DNA from: Mesorhizobium zhangyense
Lineage (GTDB): Bacteria > Pseudomonadota > Alphaproteobacteria > Rhizobiales > Rhizobiaceae
Length of the DNA stretch: 64,000 nucleotides
Direction: 5' to 3'
Assembly: GCF_011045115.1 (NCBI RefSeq)
Contig: NZ_JAAKZG010000014.1
Coordinates: 97,878-161,877, forward strand
Shown here: positions 10,056 through 20,766 of the stretch, in pieces
Position numbering within the stretch: the first letter of the stretch is position 1
Layout: every line of letters starts with the position of its first letter
Notes under the pieces: generated by a model
What the model saw: the letters and a program-made list of their open reading frames with translations, nothing else
Databases searched by the model: none
What the model was told of the DNA's origin: nothing
Translations under genes and position numbers: made by a program

Positions 10056-11294
10056 TTGTCGGCCAAGGAGCGCACCGCATTTCCGGTCCGGATTACGGCG
10101 TTCCTTGTCGCGCTCACTGTCCTGACGACCGGTCTTTGGTTGGCCTTACCGGCTTCGCCTGCCTTCGCGCAGGAACCGGTCTACCGGCCATGGTCGTTGC
10201 GCGACCTGTTTTTCCCGCGCAGGGAACCGCGCCTGGCTCCACCGGCCGATGTGCCAGGAGGAAGGTCCAAGGGAAATGTGCGCAAGAAGGCGCCCAAGGC
10301 GCGCGCCGTCGCCCGCAAGCCGGCGGAACCGGAAATTCCCGTCATCGATAAAGAGCCCGACGCAAAAGTCGTGCTCGTCATCGGCGACTTTCTTGGCAGC
10401 GGCCTCGCCGACGGCCTTGGCATTCTCTACGCAGAGAACCCAAAAATCCGGATAGTCGACAGGTCGAAAGGTTCGTCCGGCTTCGTTCGTGAAGACTATT
10501 TCAACTGGCCCAAGGAAATCGGCGCGCTGATCGAAACCGAAAAGCCCGCCGCTATCGCCGTCATGATGGGTTCCAACGACCGTCAGCAGATGCGCGTCGG
10601 CGACACGCGCGAAACTCTGGGAACGGACAACTGGAACAAGGAATATGCCAAGCGCACCGAAGCTTTGGCCAAGGCAATCACGGAGCGCAAGGTGCCGTTC
10701 GTATGGGTCGGCGTGCCGGCTTTCAGGTCTTCCAAGATGACCTCCGACATGCTGGCGTTCAACGATATTTACCGCGCGGCAAGCGAGGAGGCCAAGGCCG
10801 AGTTCGTCGATGTCTGGGATGGCTTCGTCGATGAGAACGGCGCATTCATAACAACCGGTCCCGACGTCAGCGGCCAGCCGGTCCGGCTGCGTTCCGACGA
10901 CGGCATCAATCTCACCCAGGCGGGAAAGCGCAAGCTGGCGTTCTACGCCGAAAAGCCCTTGAGCAAGATCCTTGGCCTCACTACTGCACCGGGTGCGGCG
11001 GCCGTACCGGCATTGCCGGCTCTGACCCCGGAGACCCAGAAGGCCGCACCCGTCGACCGCACGGTGCCGATCTCGCTCAACGATCCCGAACTGGACGGCG
11101 GTACCGAACTGCTCGGCGCAAATGTCGGGAAAGCATCGCCGCGCTCCCCCGGCGAAAAACTGGCGATCGACGGCATCGCGCCCGAAGCCAAGCCCGGACG
11201 TGCCGACGATTTTTCCTGGCCGCCCCGACCGGCCGAGCCGGCAACGGCAGCCGCACCGGCAATACCGGACACCACAGCGACCGTCAGGCGCTGA
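10056..11294 (+). CDS. DUF459 / SGNH-like periplasmic protein, probably catalytically inactive
   Basis: The product is 412 aa from a TTG start with AGGAGCAAGG directly upstream. It has a signal peptide (about 1-38, ending SPAFAQ), a basic Pro/Arg-rich segment, then an SGNH-hydrolase-like core (about 105-310). The block I position reads VIGDFLGSGLADG, with Phe where the nucleophilic Ser of GDS is expected. Block III is intact (MMGSNDRQ). Block V reads DGINLTQAGK, with Asn instead of the catalytic His. The C-terminal about 90 residues are Pro/Ala-rich. The gene follows the transglycosylase by 10 bp, so a structural or binding role at the cell wall is inferred rather than esterase activity. Confidence 0.82.
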   Translation: MSAKERTAFPVRITAFLVALTVLTTGLWLALPASPAFAQEPVYRPWSLRDLFFPRREPRLAPPADVPGGRSKGNVRKKAPKARAVARKPAEPEIPVIDKEPDAKVVLVIGDFLGSGLADGLGILYAENPKIRIVDRSKGSSGFVREDYFNWPKEIGALIETEKPAAIAVMMGSNDRQQMRVGDTRETLGTDNWNKEYAKRTEALAKAITERKVPFVWVGVPAFRSSKMTSDMLAFNDIYRAASEEAKAEFVDVWDGFVDENGAFITTGPDVSGQPVRLRSDDGINLTQAGKRKLAFYAEKPLSKILGLTTAPGAAAVPALPALTPETQKAAPVDRTVPISLNDPELDGGTELLGANVGKASPRSPGEKLAIDGIAPEAKPGRADDFSWPPRPAEPATAAAPAIPDTTATVRR

Positions 11295-11302
11295 CCAGCC
11301 CC

Positions 11303-11767
11303 CTACCCCGGCGGCCATGCAAAGTCAGGCCCGGTTCTGAAGAACGACACGTTGTTGGTGAAAATGCTGGCTGGGGCAAGCCTGATCATGCGCCCGTCCG
11401 GATGTTCGATCTGGGCCACGTTGTCGATGAACCATGCGTTCCAGCCTGCTTCGGGGCCGAGATATTTGTGAAGCAGCCGCTTGAAGCGGTCCGGTGACAT
11501 CGGCTCGATGGTGGCGGTACCCCGCAGTCCGAGATGCAGCAGGATACCGGCGTCGTTGTCAAAGTGCACGATTTCTACCGCACAGCGCGGATCTCTTTCC
11601 AGATGCTTCACCGCGCTTCCATCTGACGACCCGAGAAGCCAGATCGCGCCGTCCTCCCAGATGAACCATACCGGTGCGTTGCGCGGCGCGCCGTCCGAGG
11701 TAACGGTCGCCAAATTCGCCATCAACGGGCGACTTAGAACATCCTGTGGATCGAACTCCCGCATCAT
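11303..11767 (-). CDS. PPOX-class pyridoxamine-5'-phosphate-oxidase-like flavoprotein
   Basis: The product is about 154 aa. The N-terminal pattern LATVTSDGAPRNAPVWF followed by IWLLGSSDGSAVKHLERDPRCAVEIVHF is the split-barrel FMN or F420-binding fold of the PPOX superfamily, in the short single-domain class of unknown substrate. It lacks the C-terminal dimer domain of true PdxH. The start is ambiguous: tandem ATG codons at 11767 and 11764, with a TTG at 11770 and no clear ribosome site. It converges with the DUF459 gene (8 bp between stops) and lies just downstream of the gltBD terminator. Confidence 0.78.
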   Translation of the reverse strand: MMREFDPQDVLSRPLMANLATVTSDGAPRNAPVWFIWEDGAIWLLGSSDGSAVKHLERDPRCAVEIVHFDNDAGILLHLGLRGTATIEPMSPDRFKRLLHKYLGPEAGWNAWFIDNVAQIEHPDGRMIRLAPASIFTNNVSFFRTGPDFAWPPG

Positions 11768-11857
11768 CAAGTTATATCAGCAGATCGAGTAGGCGGGGAG
11801 GTCTTAGCCATACCGGCGGCTGCCGAGCACGATAGCCACGGCCAGGCACTGATCGCA

Positions 11858-11889
11858 AAAGAAAAGGCACCTCGCGGCGCCTTTTCTTT
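11858..11889 (-). terminator. Rho-independent terminator after gltD
   Basis: An 11-bp perfect stem (11858-11868 with 11879-11889) and 10-base loop. Read on the minus strand, the 3' arm continues into a T-rich tract (TTTTCTTTT). It sits 20 bp after the gltD stop and ends the gltB-gltD unit. Confidence 0.75.
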
Positions 11890-11909
11890 ACAATTCGCTG
11901 AGCGTCGGC

Positions 11910-13364
11910 CTATCGCGGCAACACGCTCGAACCCATCAGCGCCTCGTCGATGGCGCGGGCGGCCTGCCGGCCTTCGCGGATCGCCCAGACGACGAGCGAC
12001 TGGCCGCGGCGGATATCGCCCGCCGCATAAAGCTTGTCGACGCTCGTCCGGTAGTCGCGGTCGTTGGCATCGACATTGGTCGAACGGCGGCTGTCGACGC
12101 CGATCTTCAGCTGCCCGTCCAGTTCCGTGACCACCCCACCGGCCATCGGACCGGCAAAGCCGATGGCGATGAAGGCGAGATCGGCGCGGATGACGAACTC
12201 GGTGCCGGCGATCGGCTTGCGCTTCTCATCGACCTCGCAGCACTTCACACCGGTCAGCTGGCCGTCCTCGCCGATGAATTCGAGCGTCGCCACCTGGAAC
12301 TCGCGCTCGGCGCCCTCGGCCTGCGACGAGGACGTGCGCATCTTGGTCGCCCAATAGGGCCAGACGGCAAGCTTGTTTTCCTTTTCCGGCGGCTGCGGCC
12401 GGATATCGAGCTGGGTCACGCGCACCGCGCCTTGCCGGAATGCCGTGCCAACGCAGTCGGATGCCGTATCGCCGCCGCCGACAACGACGACATGCAGTCC
12501 GCCGGCCACGATTGACTCGGACTTCCAGGCAACAGACTGGATATCCTCGCGTGCCACGCGCTTGTTCTGCTGGACGAGGTAAGGCATCGCATCATGCACA
12601 CCTTCGAGATCGTCGCCCGGAATGTTGGCCGGACGCGGCGTCTCGGAGCCGCCGCAATAGAGCACGGCGTCATACTCGGCGAGCAGTTCCGAAACGGGCT
12701 TGTCGACGCCGACATTGACGCCGCAATGGAAGGTCACGCCCTCGCCCTGCATCTGCTCGACGCGGCGGTCGATATAATGCTTTTCCATCTTGAAGTCGGG
12801 AATGCCGAAGCGCATCAGCCCGCCGGCCTTGCTCTCACGCTCATAGACATGAACGTCATGTCCGACGCGGCCGAGCTGCTGGGCAGCGGCCATGCCGGCC
12901 GGGCCCGAGCCGATGATGGCGACACTCTTGCCCGTCTTCTTCTCCGCCGGATAGGGGCGGATATGGCCAAGCTCATAGGCCTTGTCGGCGATGGCCTGCT
13001 CGACCGTCTTGATGGCGACCGGAATGTCTTCGAGGTTCAGCGTGCAGGCTTCCTCGCAAGGCGCGGGGCAGATGCGGCCGGTGAATTCCGGGAAGTTGTT
13101 GGTCGAATGCAGGTTGCGGATCGCGTTGTCCCAATCGCCATTGTAGACGAGGTCGTTCCAGTCCGGGATCTGGTTGTGGATCGGACAGCCGGTCGGACCG
13201 TGGCAGAACGGCACGCCGCAATCCATGCAGCGCGCTGCCTGTTTCTCGACTTCCTTGTCCGACATCGGCAGCGTGAATTCACGGAAATGCCGGATACGGT
13301 CGGAGGCCGGCTGGTACTTGTGCACCTGCCGGTCGATCTCAAGAAATCCTGTTACCTTGCCCAT
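11910..13364 (-). CDS. gltD: Glutamate synthase (NADPH) small subunit
   Basis: The product is 484 aa, the usual GltD length. The N-terminal ferredoxin-like region has the cysteine pattern [19 protein letters not shown] and a second set, [10 protein letters not shown], that bind two [4Fe-4S] clusters. An FAD Rossmann motif ([18 protein letters not shown]) and an NADPH motif ([13 protein letters not shown]) follow. It passes electrons from NADPH to GltB, which converts glutamine plus 2-oxoglutarate to two glutamates. It is downstream of gltB on the same strand with a 136-bp gap containing a long-looped inverted repeat (13443-13452 with 13484-13493), which may modulate read-through. Confidence 0.97.
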   Translation of the reverse strand: MGKVTGFLEIDRQVHKYQPASDRIRHFREFTLPMSDKEVEKQAARCMDCGVPFCHGPTGCPIHNQIPDWNDLVYNGDWDNAIRNLHSTNNFPEFTGRICPAPCEEACTLNLEDIPVAIKTVEQAIADKAYELGHIRPYPAEKKTGKSVAIIGSGPAGMAAAQQLGRVGHDVHVYERESKAGGLMRFGIPDFKMEKHYIDRRVEQMQGEGVTFHCGVNVGVDKPVSELLAEYDAVLYCGGSETPRPANIPGDDLEGVHDAMPYLVQQNKRVAREDIQSVAWKSESIVAGGLHVVVVGGGDTASDCVGTAFRQGAVRVTQLDIRPQPPEKENKLAVWPYWATKMRTSSSQAEGAEREFQVATLEFIGEDGQLTGVKCCEVDEKRKPIAGTEFVIRADLAFIAIGFAGPMAGGVVTELDGQLKIGVDSRRSTNVDANDRDYRTSVDKLYAAGDIRRGQSLVVWAIREGRQAARAIDEALMGSSVLPR

Positions 13365-13442
13365 TGCAAAAACTTTCGTCGATCAGACCCTGCGAAAAAT
13401 CACAGGCAAAAACTGTTGGCTCTTCTCTTGAAGCAGGTTGGC

Positions 13443-13493
13443 TCAGCCGTCCAGCCCGGACCTTCGGTCAGCCCGTTACTGTCCGGACGGCTG
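13443..13493 (-). repeat. Inverted repeat in the gltB-gltD gap
   Basis: Ten-base arms TCAGCCGTCC and GGACGGCTGA are separated by 31 bases, immediately after the gltB stop. No T-run follows, so it is more likely an mRNA-processing or stability structure than a terminator. This is inference. Confidence 0.4.
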
Positions 13494-13500
13494 ACACGGC

Positions 13501-16500
13501 TTACTCCGCCGCGACGCCCATCCTCATGCGCTCCATTTCGATCAGCGCGCGGCGATACTCGACCGGCATGACTTTCCGGAATTTCGGCCGGTAGTTCGCC
13601 CAGTCGTCGAGAATAGCCTTGCCGCGTGTCGAACCGGTGAAATGCACATGGTTCGAGATAAGCTGGTAGAGGCGCTCTTCGTCATGGCTGGTCATGTCGC
13701 CGGATACGTCGACGCGGCCCTTGTGATCGAGGTCGCCGCCATGGTGGAGGAGTTTCTCCATCAGGTCGTCCTCTTCGGGAACCGGTTCCAGCTCGACCAT
13801 CGCCATGTTGCAGCGCTCGGCGAAGTCGCCGGCCTCGTCCAGCACATAGGCGACGCCGCCCGACATGCCGGCCGCGAAGTTGCGCCCGGTCTGGCCAATG
13901 ACGACGACAACCCCGCCGGTCATGTATTCGCAGCCATGGTCGCCAACGCCTTCGACAACGGTGACGGCACCCGAGTTGCGCACGGCGAAACGCTCGCCGG
14001 CGACGCCACGGAAGTAGCATTCGCCCTCAGTCGCACCGTAAAGCACGGTGTTGCCGACGATGATCGAATCCTCGGCGACGATTTTCGCATTCTCCGGCGG
14101 ACGGATCACGATGCGGCCGCCCGAAAGACCCTTGCCGACATAGTCGTTGCCGTCGCCGATCAGCTCGAAGGTGATGCCACGCGCCAGGAAGGCCCCGAAG
14201 GACTGGCCGGCCGTGCCGGTGAGCTTCACCGAGATCGTGTCGTCGCGCAGGCCCTTGTGCTTGAAACGCTTGACCACTTCGCCCGAAAGCATGGCGCCGG
14301 CCGAACGGTCGACGTTGCGGATTTCCGCCTCGATGGTGACGGCCTGACGCGATTCGAGCGCCGGCCTTGCCTGCTCGATCAGCTTGCGGTCGAGAACGTC
14401 ATCGATCGGATGCTTCTGGCGCTCGGTCCAGTGCGTTGCCTCGGCCGGAGCGTCCGGCTTGTAGAACATGCGGGCGAAATCGAGCCCCCGCGCCTTCCAA
14501 TGTTCGATCATCGCCCGCTTTTCCAGAAGATCGGTATCGCCGATGATCTGGTCGATATGGGTGTAGCCCATGGCCGCGAGCAGCTCGCGCACCTCTTCCG
14601 CGACATAGAAGAAGTAGTTGATGATGTGCTCGGGCGTGCCCTTGAAGCGCTTGCGCAGAACCGGGTCCTGCGTGGCGACACCTACAGGGCAGGTGTTGAG
14701 ATGGCACTTGCGCATCATGATGCAGCCGGCAGCTATCAGCGGCGCAGTCGAGAAGCCGAACTCGTCGGCTCCCAGCAGCGCGCCGATGATAACGTCACGG
14801 CCCGTGCGCAGACCGCCATCGACCTGCAAGGCGACGCGCGAACGCAAGCCGTTCAGCACCAGCGTCTGGTGCGTCTCGGCAAGGCCCATTTCCCACGGCG
14901 AACCCGCATGCTTCAGTGAGGTCAGCGGCGAAGCGCCGGTGCCGCCGTCATAGCCGGAGATGGTGATGTGGTCGGCGCGCGCCTTGGCGACGCCGGCGGC
15001 AACCGTGCCGACGCCGACTTCCGAGACGAGCTTGACCGACACGTCGGCCGCCGGGTTGACGTTCTTCAGGTCGTAGATGAGCTGCGCCAGATCCTCGATA
15101 GAATAGATGTCGTGGTGCGGCGGCGGCGAAATCAGACCGACGCCCGGCGTCGAGTGACGGGTCTTGGCGATCGTCGCATCGACCTTGTGGCCGGGAAGCT
15201 GGCCGCCCTCGCCAGGCTTGGCGCCCTGCGCAACCTTGATCTGCATCATGTCGGAGTTGACGAGATATTCGGTCGTAACGCCGAACCGGCCGGAAGCAAC
15301 CTGCTTGATCGCCGAGCGCTCGGGGTTCGCCCCACCGCCGGGCAGCGGCAGATAGCGATCCGGCTCTTCGCCGCCCTCGCCGGTGTTCGACTTGCCGCCG
15401 ATCCGGTTCATCGCAACGGCCAGCGTCGTATGCGCCTCGCGGCTGATCGAGCCGAAGGACATGGCACCTGTCGAGAAGCGCTTGACGATGTCGGCAGCCG
15501 GCATGACGTCATCGAGCGATACCGGCTTGCGGCCGGTATCTTCGGCCAGCTTGATCTTGAACAGCCCGCGAATGCCCTGCGCGCGTGCCGTCTCGCTGTC
15601 GATCTGCGCGGAAAACTCCTTGAAAGTTTCCCACGAGCCCTTGCGCACGGCGTGCTGGAGGCTGGCCACCGCATCCGGCGACCAGATATGAGCCTCGCCG
15701 CGCATGCGATACATATATTCGCCGCCCACTTCGAGCGCGTTGCGCAGCACGGGGTCGTCGCCGAAGGCATCGGCATGGCGGCTGACCGTCTCGGTCGCGA
15801 CTTCGTCCAGCCCGACGCCCTCGATGAGGGTGGCAGTGCCAGTGAAATACTGCTCCACGAAGTCCGACCTAAGCCCGATGGCGTCGAATATCTGTGCGCC
15901 GCAATAGGACTGATAGGTCGAGATGCCCATCTTGGACATGACCTTGAGGATGCCCTTGCCGATCGACTTGATGTAGCGCGTCACGACCTCGGAAGCGTCC
16001 ACTTCCGCCGGCATGTCGCCACGCTTGTGCATATCGAGCAGCGTATCGAAAGCGAGATACGGGTTGATCGCCTCAGCACCATAACCGGCCAGGCAGCAGA
16101 AGTGATGCACTTCGCGCGGCTCGCCCGATTCCACCACGAGGCCGACCGAGGTGCGCAGACCCTTGCGAATGAGGTGGTGGTGCACGGCCGCCGTCGCCAG
16201 CAGCGCGGGTATGGCGATGCGGTCCGGCCCGACCTGACGGTCGGACAGTATGATGATGTTGTAGCCGCCGGCAACTGCCGCCTCGGCACGCTCGCACAGC
16301 CGCTCGATGGCGCCCTGCATGCCGGCGGCATCCTCGGCAGAGCCGTAGGTCATGTCGATCGTCTTGGTGTCGAAACGATCCTCGGTGTGGCCGATGGAGC
16401 GAATCTTTTCCAGGTCGCCATTGGTCAGGATCGGCTGGCGCACTTCCAGCCGCTTCTTGCGCGACGAGCCCACGAGATCGAAGATGTTCGGCCGCGGCCC

Positions 16501-18231
16501 GATGAAGGAGACGAGGCTCATCACCAGCTCCTCGCGGATCGGGTCGATCGGCGGGTTAGTGACCTGCGCGAAGTTCTGCTTGAAATAGGTGTAGAGCAGC
16601 TTCGACTTGTCCGACATGGCCGAGATCGGCGTGTCAGTGCCCATCGAGCCGACGGCTTCCTGACCCGTCGTCGCCATTGGCGACATCAGGAGCTTGGTGT
16701 CTTCCTGCGTATAGCCGAAGGACTGCTGGCGATCGAGCAGCGAAACATCCTTGCGCAGCGCGCGCGGCTCGACCGGCTTCAGCTCTTCGAGGATGAGCTG
16801 GGTGTTATGCAGCCAGGTCTTGTAGGGATGCTTGGTCGCAATCTCGGACTTGATTTCCTCGTCCGAGATGATGCGGCCCTTTTCAAGGTCGATCAGCAGC
16901 ATCTTGCCGGGCTGGAGCCGCCACTTCTTGACGATCTTTTCTTCCGGCACGGTGAACGCGCCGGCCTCCGACGCCAGGATGACGCGGTCATCGTCGGTGA
17001 CGACATAGCGCGCCGGACGCAGGCCGTTGCGGTCCAGCGTCGCGCCAATCTGGCGGCCATCGGTGAAGGCGACTGCTGCGGGACCGTCCCACGGCTCCAT
17101 CAGGGCCGCGTGATACTCGTAGAATGCCTTGCGGTCGGCATCCATCAGCTTGTTGCCGGCCCAGGCTTCCGGGATCAGCATCATCATCGCGTGCGCCAGC
17201 TTGTAGCCGCCCTGGAACAGGAACTCGAGCGCGTTGTCGAAGCAGGCCGTATCCGACTGGCCTTCGTATGAGATCGGCCACAGCTTCGAGATGTTGTTGC
17301 CGAACAGCTCACTGTCGACCGACGCCTGACGCGCCGCCATCCAGTTGTTGTTGCCGCGCACCGTGTTGATCTCGCCATTATGCGCGACCATGCGGTAGGG
17401 ATGCGCCAGCTTCCACGACGGGAAGGTGTTGGTCGAGAAACGCTGGTGAACGAGTACCAGCGCCGTCTCGAAACGCGGATCGGCAAGGTCCTTGTAATAG
17501 GCACCGACCTGATAGGCGAGGAACATGCCCTTGTAGACGATGGTGCGCGCCGACAGCGACACGCAGTACGCGCCGATGTCCTTGTTGTCGTTCTCGGCAT
17601 AGATGCGGCCGGAGATGACCTTGCGCAGCAGATAGAGCCTCGCCTCATACTCCTCGTCGTCTTCGATGTCGGGCGTGCGCCCGATGAAAACCTGGCAGTG
17701 ATAGGGCTCGGCAGCGGAAATATCCGGCGCCTTGGAAAGCGACGAATTGTCGACCGGCACGTCGCGGAAGCCGATCAGCGGCAATCCTTCGGACTGCGCC
17801 GACTCGCGGATGACATCATAGATATGCGCGCGCAGATCGGCATCCTGCGGCATGAACCAGTGGCCAACGCCATATTGTCCCGGAACCGGCAGCTCGATGT
17901 CCTGCCTGGCCATCTCTTCACGAAAGAAACGATCCGGAATCTGCACCAGCAGGCCGGCGCCATCGCCCATCAGCGGGTCTGCGCCCACCGCACCGCGATG
18001 CGTCAGGTTCTCGAGCATGAACAGCCCGTCCTTGACGATCTGGTGCGACTTCACGCCCTTCATGTTGGCGATGAAGCCGACGCCGCAGGCGTCGTGCTCG
18101 TTGCGCGGATCGTAGAGGCCCTGCGCGGCCATGCCGTTGGGAGTTCGCAAGTTGGCGCGTTTGACGGCAACGGCTTTCGTCTGCACGGGCGCCTGGAATT
18201 GCGTCGTCACAGATGTCGTCATGTCCGTCAT
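13501..18231 (-). CDS. gltB: Glutamate synthase (NADPH) large subunit
   Basis: The product is 1576 aa from the ATG at 18231, chosen because GGAAGGAC lies just upstream; a longer frame to 18297 lacks family similarity. A propeptide of about 48 residues precedes Cys49 in DACGVGF, the N-terminal nucleophile of the type II glutamine amidotransferase domain. Then come the central domain, the FMN-binding synthase domain ([27 protein letters not shown], with cysteines at [12 protein letters not shown] for the [3Fe-4S] cluster) and the GXGXG beta-helix domain at the C-terminus. It is the main ammonium-assimilation enzyme acting with glutamine synthetase. Confidence 0.97.
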   Translation of the reverse strand: MTDMTTSVTTQFQAPVQTKAVAVKRANLRTPNGMAAQGLYDPRNEHDACGVGFIANMKGVKSHQIVKDGLFMLENLTHRGAVGADPLMGDGAGLLVQIPDRFFREEMARQDIELPVPGQYGVGHWFMPQDADLRAHIYDVIRESAQSEGLPLIGFRDVPVDNSSLSKAPDISAAEPYHCQVFIGRTPDIEDDEEYEARLYLLRKVISGRIYAENDNKDIGAYCVSLSARTIVYKGMFLAYQVGAYYKDLADPRFETALVLVHQRFSTNTFPSWKLAHPYRMVAHNGEINTVRGNNNWMAARQASVDSELFGNNISKLWPISYEGQSDTACFDNALEFLFQGGYKLAHAMMMLIPEAWAGNKLMDADRKAFYEYHAALMEPWDGPAAVAFTDGRQIGATLDRNGLRPARYVVTDDDRVILASEAGAFTVPEEKIVKKWRLQPGKMLLIDLEKGRIISDEEIKSEIATKHPYKTWLHNTQLILEELKPVEPRALRKDVSLLDRQQSFGYTQEDTKLLMSPMATTGQEAVGSMGTDTPISAMSDKSKLLYTYFKQNFAQVTNPPIDPIREELVMSLVSFIGPRPNIFDLVGSSRKKRLEVRQPILTNGDLEKIRSIGHTEDRFDTKTIDMTYGSAEDAAGMQGAIERLCERAEAAVAGGYNIIILSDRQVGPDRIAIPALLATAAVHHHLIRKGLRTSVGLVVESGEPREVHHFCCLAGYGAEAINPYLAFDTLLDMHKRGDMPAEVDASEVVTRYIKSIGKGILKVMSKMGISTYQSYCGAQIFDAIGLRSDFVEQYFTGTATLIEGVGLDEVATETVSRHADAFGDDPVLRNALEVGGEYMYRMRGEAHIWSPDAVASLQHAVRKGSWETFKEFSAQIDSETARAQGIRGLFKIKLAEDTGRKPVSLDDVMPAADIVKRFSTGAMSFGSISREAHTTLAVAMNRIGGKSNTGEGGEEPDRYLPLPGGGANPERSAIKQVASGRFGVTTEYLVNSDMMQIKVAQGAKPGEGGQLPGHKVDATIAKTRHSTPGVGLISPPPHHDIYSIEDLAQLIYDLKNVNPAADVSVKLVSEVGVGTVAAGVAKARADHITISGYDGGTGASPLTSLKHAGSPWEMGLAETHQTLVLNGLRSRVALQVDGGLRTGRDVIIGALLGADEFGFSTAPLIAAGCIMMRKCHLNTCPVGVATQDPVLRKRFKGTPEHIINYFFYVAEEVRELLAAMGYTHIDQIIGDTDLLEKRAMIEHWKARGLDFARMFYKPDAPAEATHWTERQKHPIDDVLDRKLIEQARPALESRQAVTIEAEIRNVDRSAGAMLSGEVVKRFKHKGLRDDTISVKLTGTAGQSFGAFLARGITFELIGDGNDYVGKGLSGGRIVIRPPENAKIVAEDSIIVGNTVLYGATEGECYFRGVAGERFAVRNSGAVTVVEGVGDHGCEYMTGGVVVVIGQTGRNFAAGMSGGVAYVLDEAGDFAERCNMAMVELEPVPEEDDLMEKLLHHGGDLDHKGRVDVSGDMTSHDEERLYQLISNHVHFTGSTRGKAILDDWANYRPKFRKVMPVEYRRALIEMERMRMGVAAE

Positions 18232-18727
18232 CGTCCTTCCCTTCCGTTTCCAGCCCTTTCGGGCGTCTCTCCATTGTCTGGCAGCCTTGCGGCACATCCA
18301 TCAAATCGCCTGCACGTCTTGTCGAATTTCCGCGGAAAAGCATACTGCCCGGGCGGTATACAGTCCTTGGGGTGCGCGAGTCACTGCCACTTTCGCGGCA
18401 TTCCCGGCATCGGTCGCAGTGATAGCCGGACAGGCGTCGATCATACGCCAAATCCGGCACACATTGCGCAGATAAAATAAGACAGCACTACTGTCCTAAT
18501 TTTCTTATTGCAGAATTTTAGGAGCCGCACAAGACCGATTCACAAAAAAACGGCACAAAGCGCGTAATAATCTTGCGCCACATTGTCGCGATGCGAAACT
18601 TTCAACCTCCTGGTGTTTTCGGTCAACGTGCCGAGCGCAGAAGATTTTTTCTCACTGGCCCTTGATGCTGCCCATCAAAACCGGCCAAGGTCGCGCGCTT
18701 TCAACGCGTATCCTGCGGAACCGAAAC
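18232..18727. other. Intergenic region between gltB and the threonine aldolase gene
   Basis: About 0.5 kb holding the divergent promoters. The only clear structure is a short hairpin GACAG-CACTA-CTGTC (18481-18495), which on either strand could be an operator half-site pair. AT-rich DNA around 18470-18520 is the best place for the gltB promoter. No coding frame here has codon character of a gene. Confidence 0.4.
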
Positions 18728-19777
18728 ATGTTTTTTGCTTCAGACAATTGGGCCGGCGCCCATCCCAAGATCGCCGCCTCGCTTTCCACACACGCATCAG
18801 GTTTCAGCACCGCCTATGGTGACGGCGACCTCGACCGCGCCGTCTACGAAAAATTCAGCGAAATTTTCGAGCGCGAGGTCGCCGTCTTCTTCGTCGCTAC
18901 CGGAACGGCGGCGAATTCGCTGTCATTGGCCGCCTATAACCGCCCAGGCGGCGTCTCCTTCTGCCATCGTGAGGCGCATGTGATGGAGGACGAATGCGGC
19001 GCGCCGGAGTATTTTTCCGGCGGTGCCCGTCTGCGTGCTGTTGACGGGCCGCTCGGGCGGATGACGCCTAACAATCTCGAAAAGGCGATTTCCCATTTCG
19101 AGCCGGAATTCGTCCATGCCGGCCAGCCTATCGCCGTGACGATCACGCAAGCCACGGAGGTCGGCGCCGTCTACAGCCTGGCCGAAATCGATGCGATCTC
19201 GGCCGTTGCTAGGAAGCGTAACCTGCCGCTTCACATGGACGGCGCGCGCTTTGCCAACGCGCTGGCATCGCTTGAGACGACGCCCGCCGAAATGACCTGG
19301 AAGCGCGGCGTCGATATCGTCTCCTTCGGCGGCACCAAGAACGGCTGCTGGTGCGCCGAAGCGGTCGTGCTGTTCGATACCGGCAAGGCCCGCGAATTCG
19401 GCTTCCTGCGCAAGCGCGCCGCTCAGCTTTTTTCGAAGTCGCGCTTCATCGCCGCCCAGTTCGATGCCTATTTCACCGACGGCCTCTGGCTCGAAACGGC
19501 CCGACACTCCAACGCCATGGCCGCGCGGCTGGGCAAGGTCATCGAAGCGTCCAGCAAGGCCCGTCTCGGCTGGCAGCCGCAGGCCAACGAGGTTTTCGCG
19601 ATCATGGGCAAGGACACGATGAAAGCGGCAACCGACGCAGGCGCGGTCTTCTATCCTTGGAACGCGCCGCATGGATTCGCCGAGCCCATCTCCGAAAACG
19701 AAACGCTATGCCGGTTCGTCACCAGCTTTGCGACAACGGTAGAGGATGTCGACCGATTCGGCGATTTGATCGCCTGA
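18728..19777 (+). CDS. Low-specificity L-threonine aldolase
   Basis: The product is 349 aa from the ATG at 18728. The upstream in-frame extension to 18662 is rejected because the family begins near MFFASDNW. This is a PLP fold-type I enzyme: the Schiff-base lysine is expected at Lys204 in SFGGTKNG, and the substrate-binding stretch LHMDGARFANAL precedes it. It cleaves L-threonine and L-allo-threonine to glycine and acetaldehyde. Length and motifs agree with LtaE/GLY1-type enzymes. It stands alone and converges with hsp20, sharing a bidirectional terminator. Confidence 0.92.
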   Translation: MFFASDNWAGAHPKIAASLSTHASGFSTAYGDGDLDRAVYEKFSEIFEREVAVFFVATGTAANSLSLAAYNRPGGVSFCHREAHVMEDECGAPEYFSGGARLRAVDGPLGRMTPNNLEKAISHFEPEFVHAGQPIAVTITQATEVGAVYSLAEIDAISAVARKRNLPLHMDGARFANALASLETTPAEMTWKRGVDIVSFGGTKNGCWCAEAVVLFDTGKAREFGFLRKRAAQLFSKSRFIAAQFDAYFTDGLWLETARHSNAMAARLGKVIEASSKARLGWQPQANEVFAIMGKDTMKAATDAGAVFYPWNAPHGFAEPISENETLCRFVTSFATTVEDVDRFGDLIA

Positions 19778-19806
19778 CCGTCCAGGCAGAATCTGTCGCG
19801 CAATAA

Positions 19807-19832
19807 AAAACGGCGCCCGAAGGCGCCGTTTT
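19807..19832. terminator. Bidirectional terminator between threonine aldolase and hsp20
   Basis: AAAACGGCGCC (19807-19817), loop CGAA, GGCGCCGTTTT (19822-19832). A-tracts and T-tracts on both flanks allow termination in both directions between two convergent genes. Confidence 0.85.
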
Positions 19833-19852
19833 CGCTCGGGAGGAGCGTGAGT

Positions 19853-20323
19853 TTAGTTCGCAGTCTTGGCTTCGATCTGCTTGGCGGATTTGTCCGAGGG
19901 GGCCGAAATCGCGATCTTGCGCGGCTTGAGCTCTTCGGGAATGGTCCGCTTGAGATCGATGTGCAGCAGGCCATTCTTCAGATTGGCGCCGGTGACATCG
20001 ACATGGTCGGCAAGCTGGAATCGGCGCTCGAAAGCACGCGAGGCAATGCCGCGATAGAGCAACTCGGAGCCTTCGCCGGTGCCCTCGTCCTTGCGCTCAC
20101 CCTTGATGCTCAAGACGTTGCGGTGGGCTTCGATGGCGATATCGCTATCGGAAAAACCCGCTACCGCCATGGAGATGCGATAGGAATCCTCGCCGGTCCG
20201 TTCGATGTTGTAGGGTGGATAGGTCTGCGCGCCTTCCGGCTGGGCAAGGGAATCGAGCATCGTGAAAAGTCGGTCGAAGCCGACGGTAGAGCGATAGAGC
20301 GGGGAAAAATCAACATGACGCAT
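19853..20323 (-). CDS. Small heat-shock protein Hsp20 (IbpA-like)
   Basis: The product is 156 aa. The start MRHVDFSPLYRSTVGFDRLF is typical of class A rhizobial small heat-shock proteins. An alpha-crystallin domain (about 35-140) includes YRISMAVAGFSDSDI and ASRAFERRFQLADHV, and a C-terminal IxI-like tail (PRKIAI) follows. It is a holdase chaperone that binds unfolding proteins during heat shock. Regulation is readable: the leader is a ROSE-type RNA thermometer and an RpoH-like promoter lies upstream. Confidence 0.95.
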   Translation of the reverse strand: MRHVDFSPLYRSTVGFDRLFTMLDSLAQPEGAQTYPPYNIERTGEDSYRISMAVAGFSDSDIAIEAHRNVLSIKGERKDEGTGEGSELLYRGIASRAFERRFQLADHVDVTGANLKNGLLHIDLKRTIPEELKPRKIAISAPSDKSAKQIEAKTAN

Positions 20324-20423
20324 GGTTCTGTTCTCCAGTTGAGCAACATTGTTCGCGTGTGACCTGCCTTACCCATGATGGCGTTTCGGCGTGATCAGCG
20401 GCCCCATTCCGTGGCGACCGCAA
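20324..20423 (-). promoter_or_regulatory. ROSE-type RNA thermometer in the hsp20 5' leader
   Basis: Just before the ATG, the minus strand has GUUGCUC (20341-20347), a short loop, then GGAGAAC (20330-20336). GUU and CUC pair with AAC and GAG, leaving one bulged G inside UUGCU, exactly the ROSE hallmark that masks the Shine-Dalgarno (GGAG, 20333-20336, 9 bases before ATG). ROSE elements control rhizobial hsp20 genes by melting at high temperature. The 5' boundary is inferred from the promoter position. Confidence 0.85.
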
Positions 20424-20429
20424 GAAGTC

Positions 20430-20458
20430 ATTTGGGTGCCCCCTTCGGGCATTTCAAG
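20430..20458 (-). promoter_or_regulatory. RpoH (sigma32)-like promoter of hsp20
   Basis: On the minus strand CTTGAA (20453-20458), a 17-base spacer, and CCAAAT (20430-20435) match the alphaproteobacterial RpoH pattern CTTGAA-N16/17-CCANAT. The predicted start would give a leader of about 100 nt, the size of a ROSE element. Confidence 0.7.
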
Positions 20459-20766
20459 ACTTTTCCCAACGCGAAAAAATCCGCGCCGATGAACGCAGGA
20501 TGAACCGGCGCTTCGGTTAGCGTTCAGAACCGCCCTGCTAGATTGGCCTCAATGTGAAAGTTAGCGGTGCGTATCCTGCCGCAACGGGGCCGAACCGGGT
20601 GTAACGTCCCTTCCACTCGGATCGACAAAGGGCCGGAAGTCAGCGAAAGCTGCTTCCGGCCTTGCTTCTTTTACCGCTGCCGGCGGTCTAAATTTATTTG
20701 CATTTCATCGCTACGCTTTTATCAGTTTCAGGGCCGGCCTTCGGCGCGCATGAGAAAAAGCCGAAG

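Noticed and set aside
14968..17271. 767-aa plus-strand open frame antisense to gltB
   Set aside because: The minus-strand gltB frame has full domain motifs; the antisense frame is open because of high GC and shows no recognisable domain.
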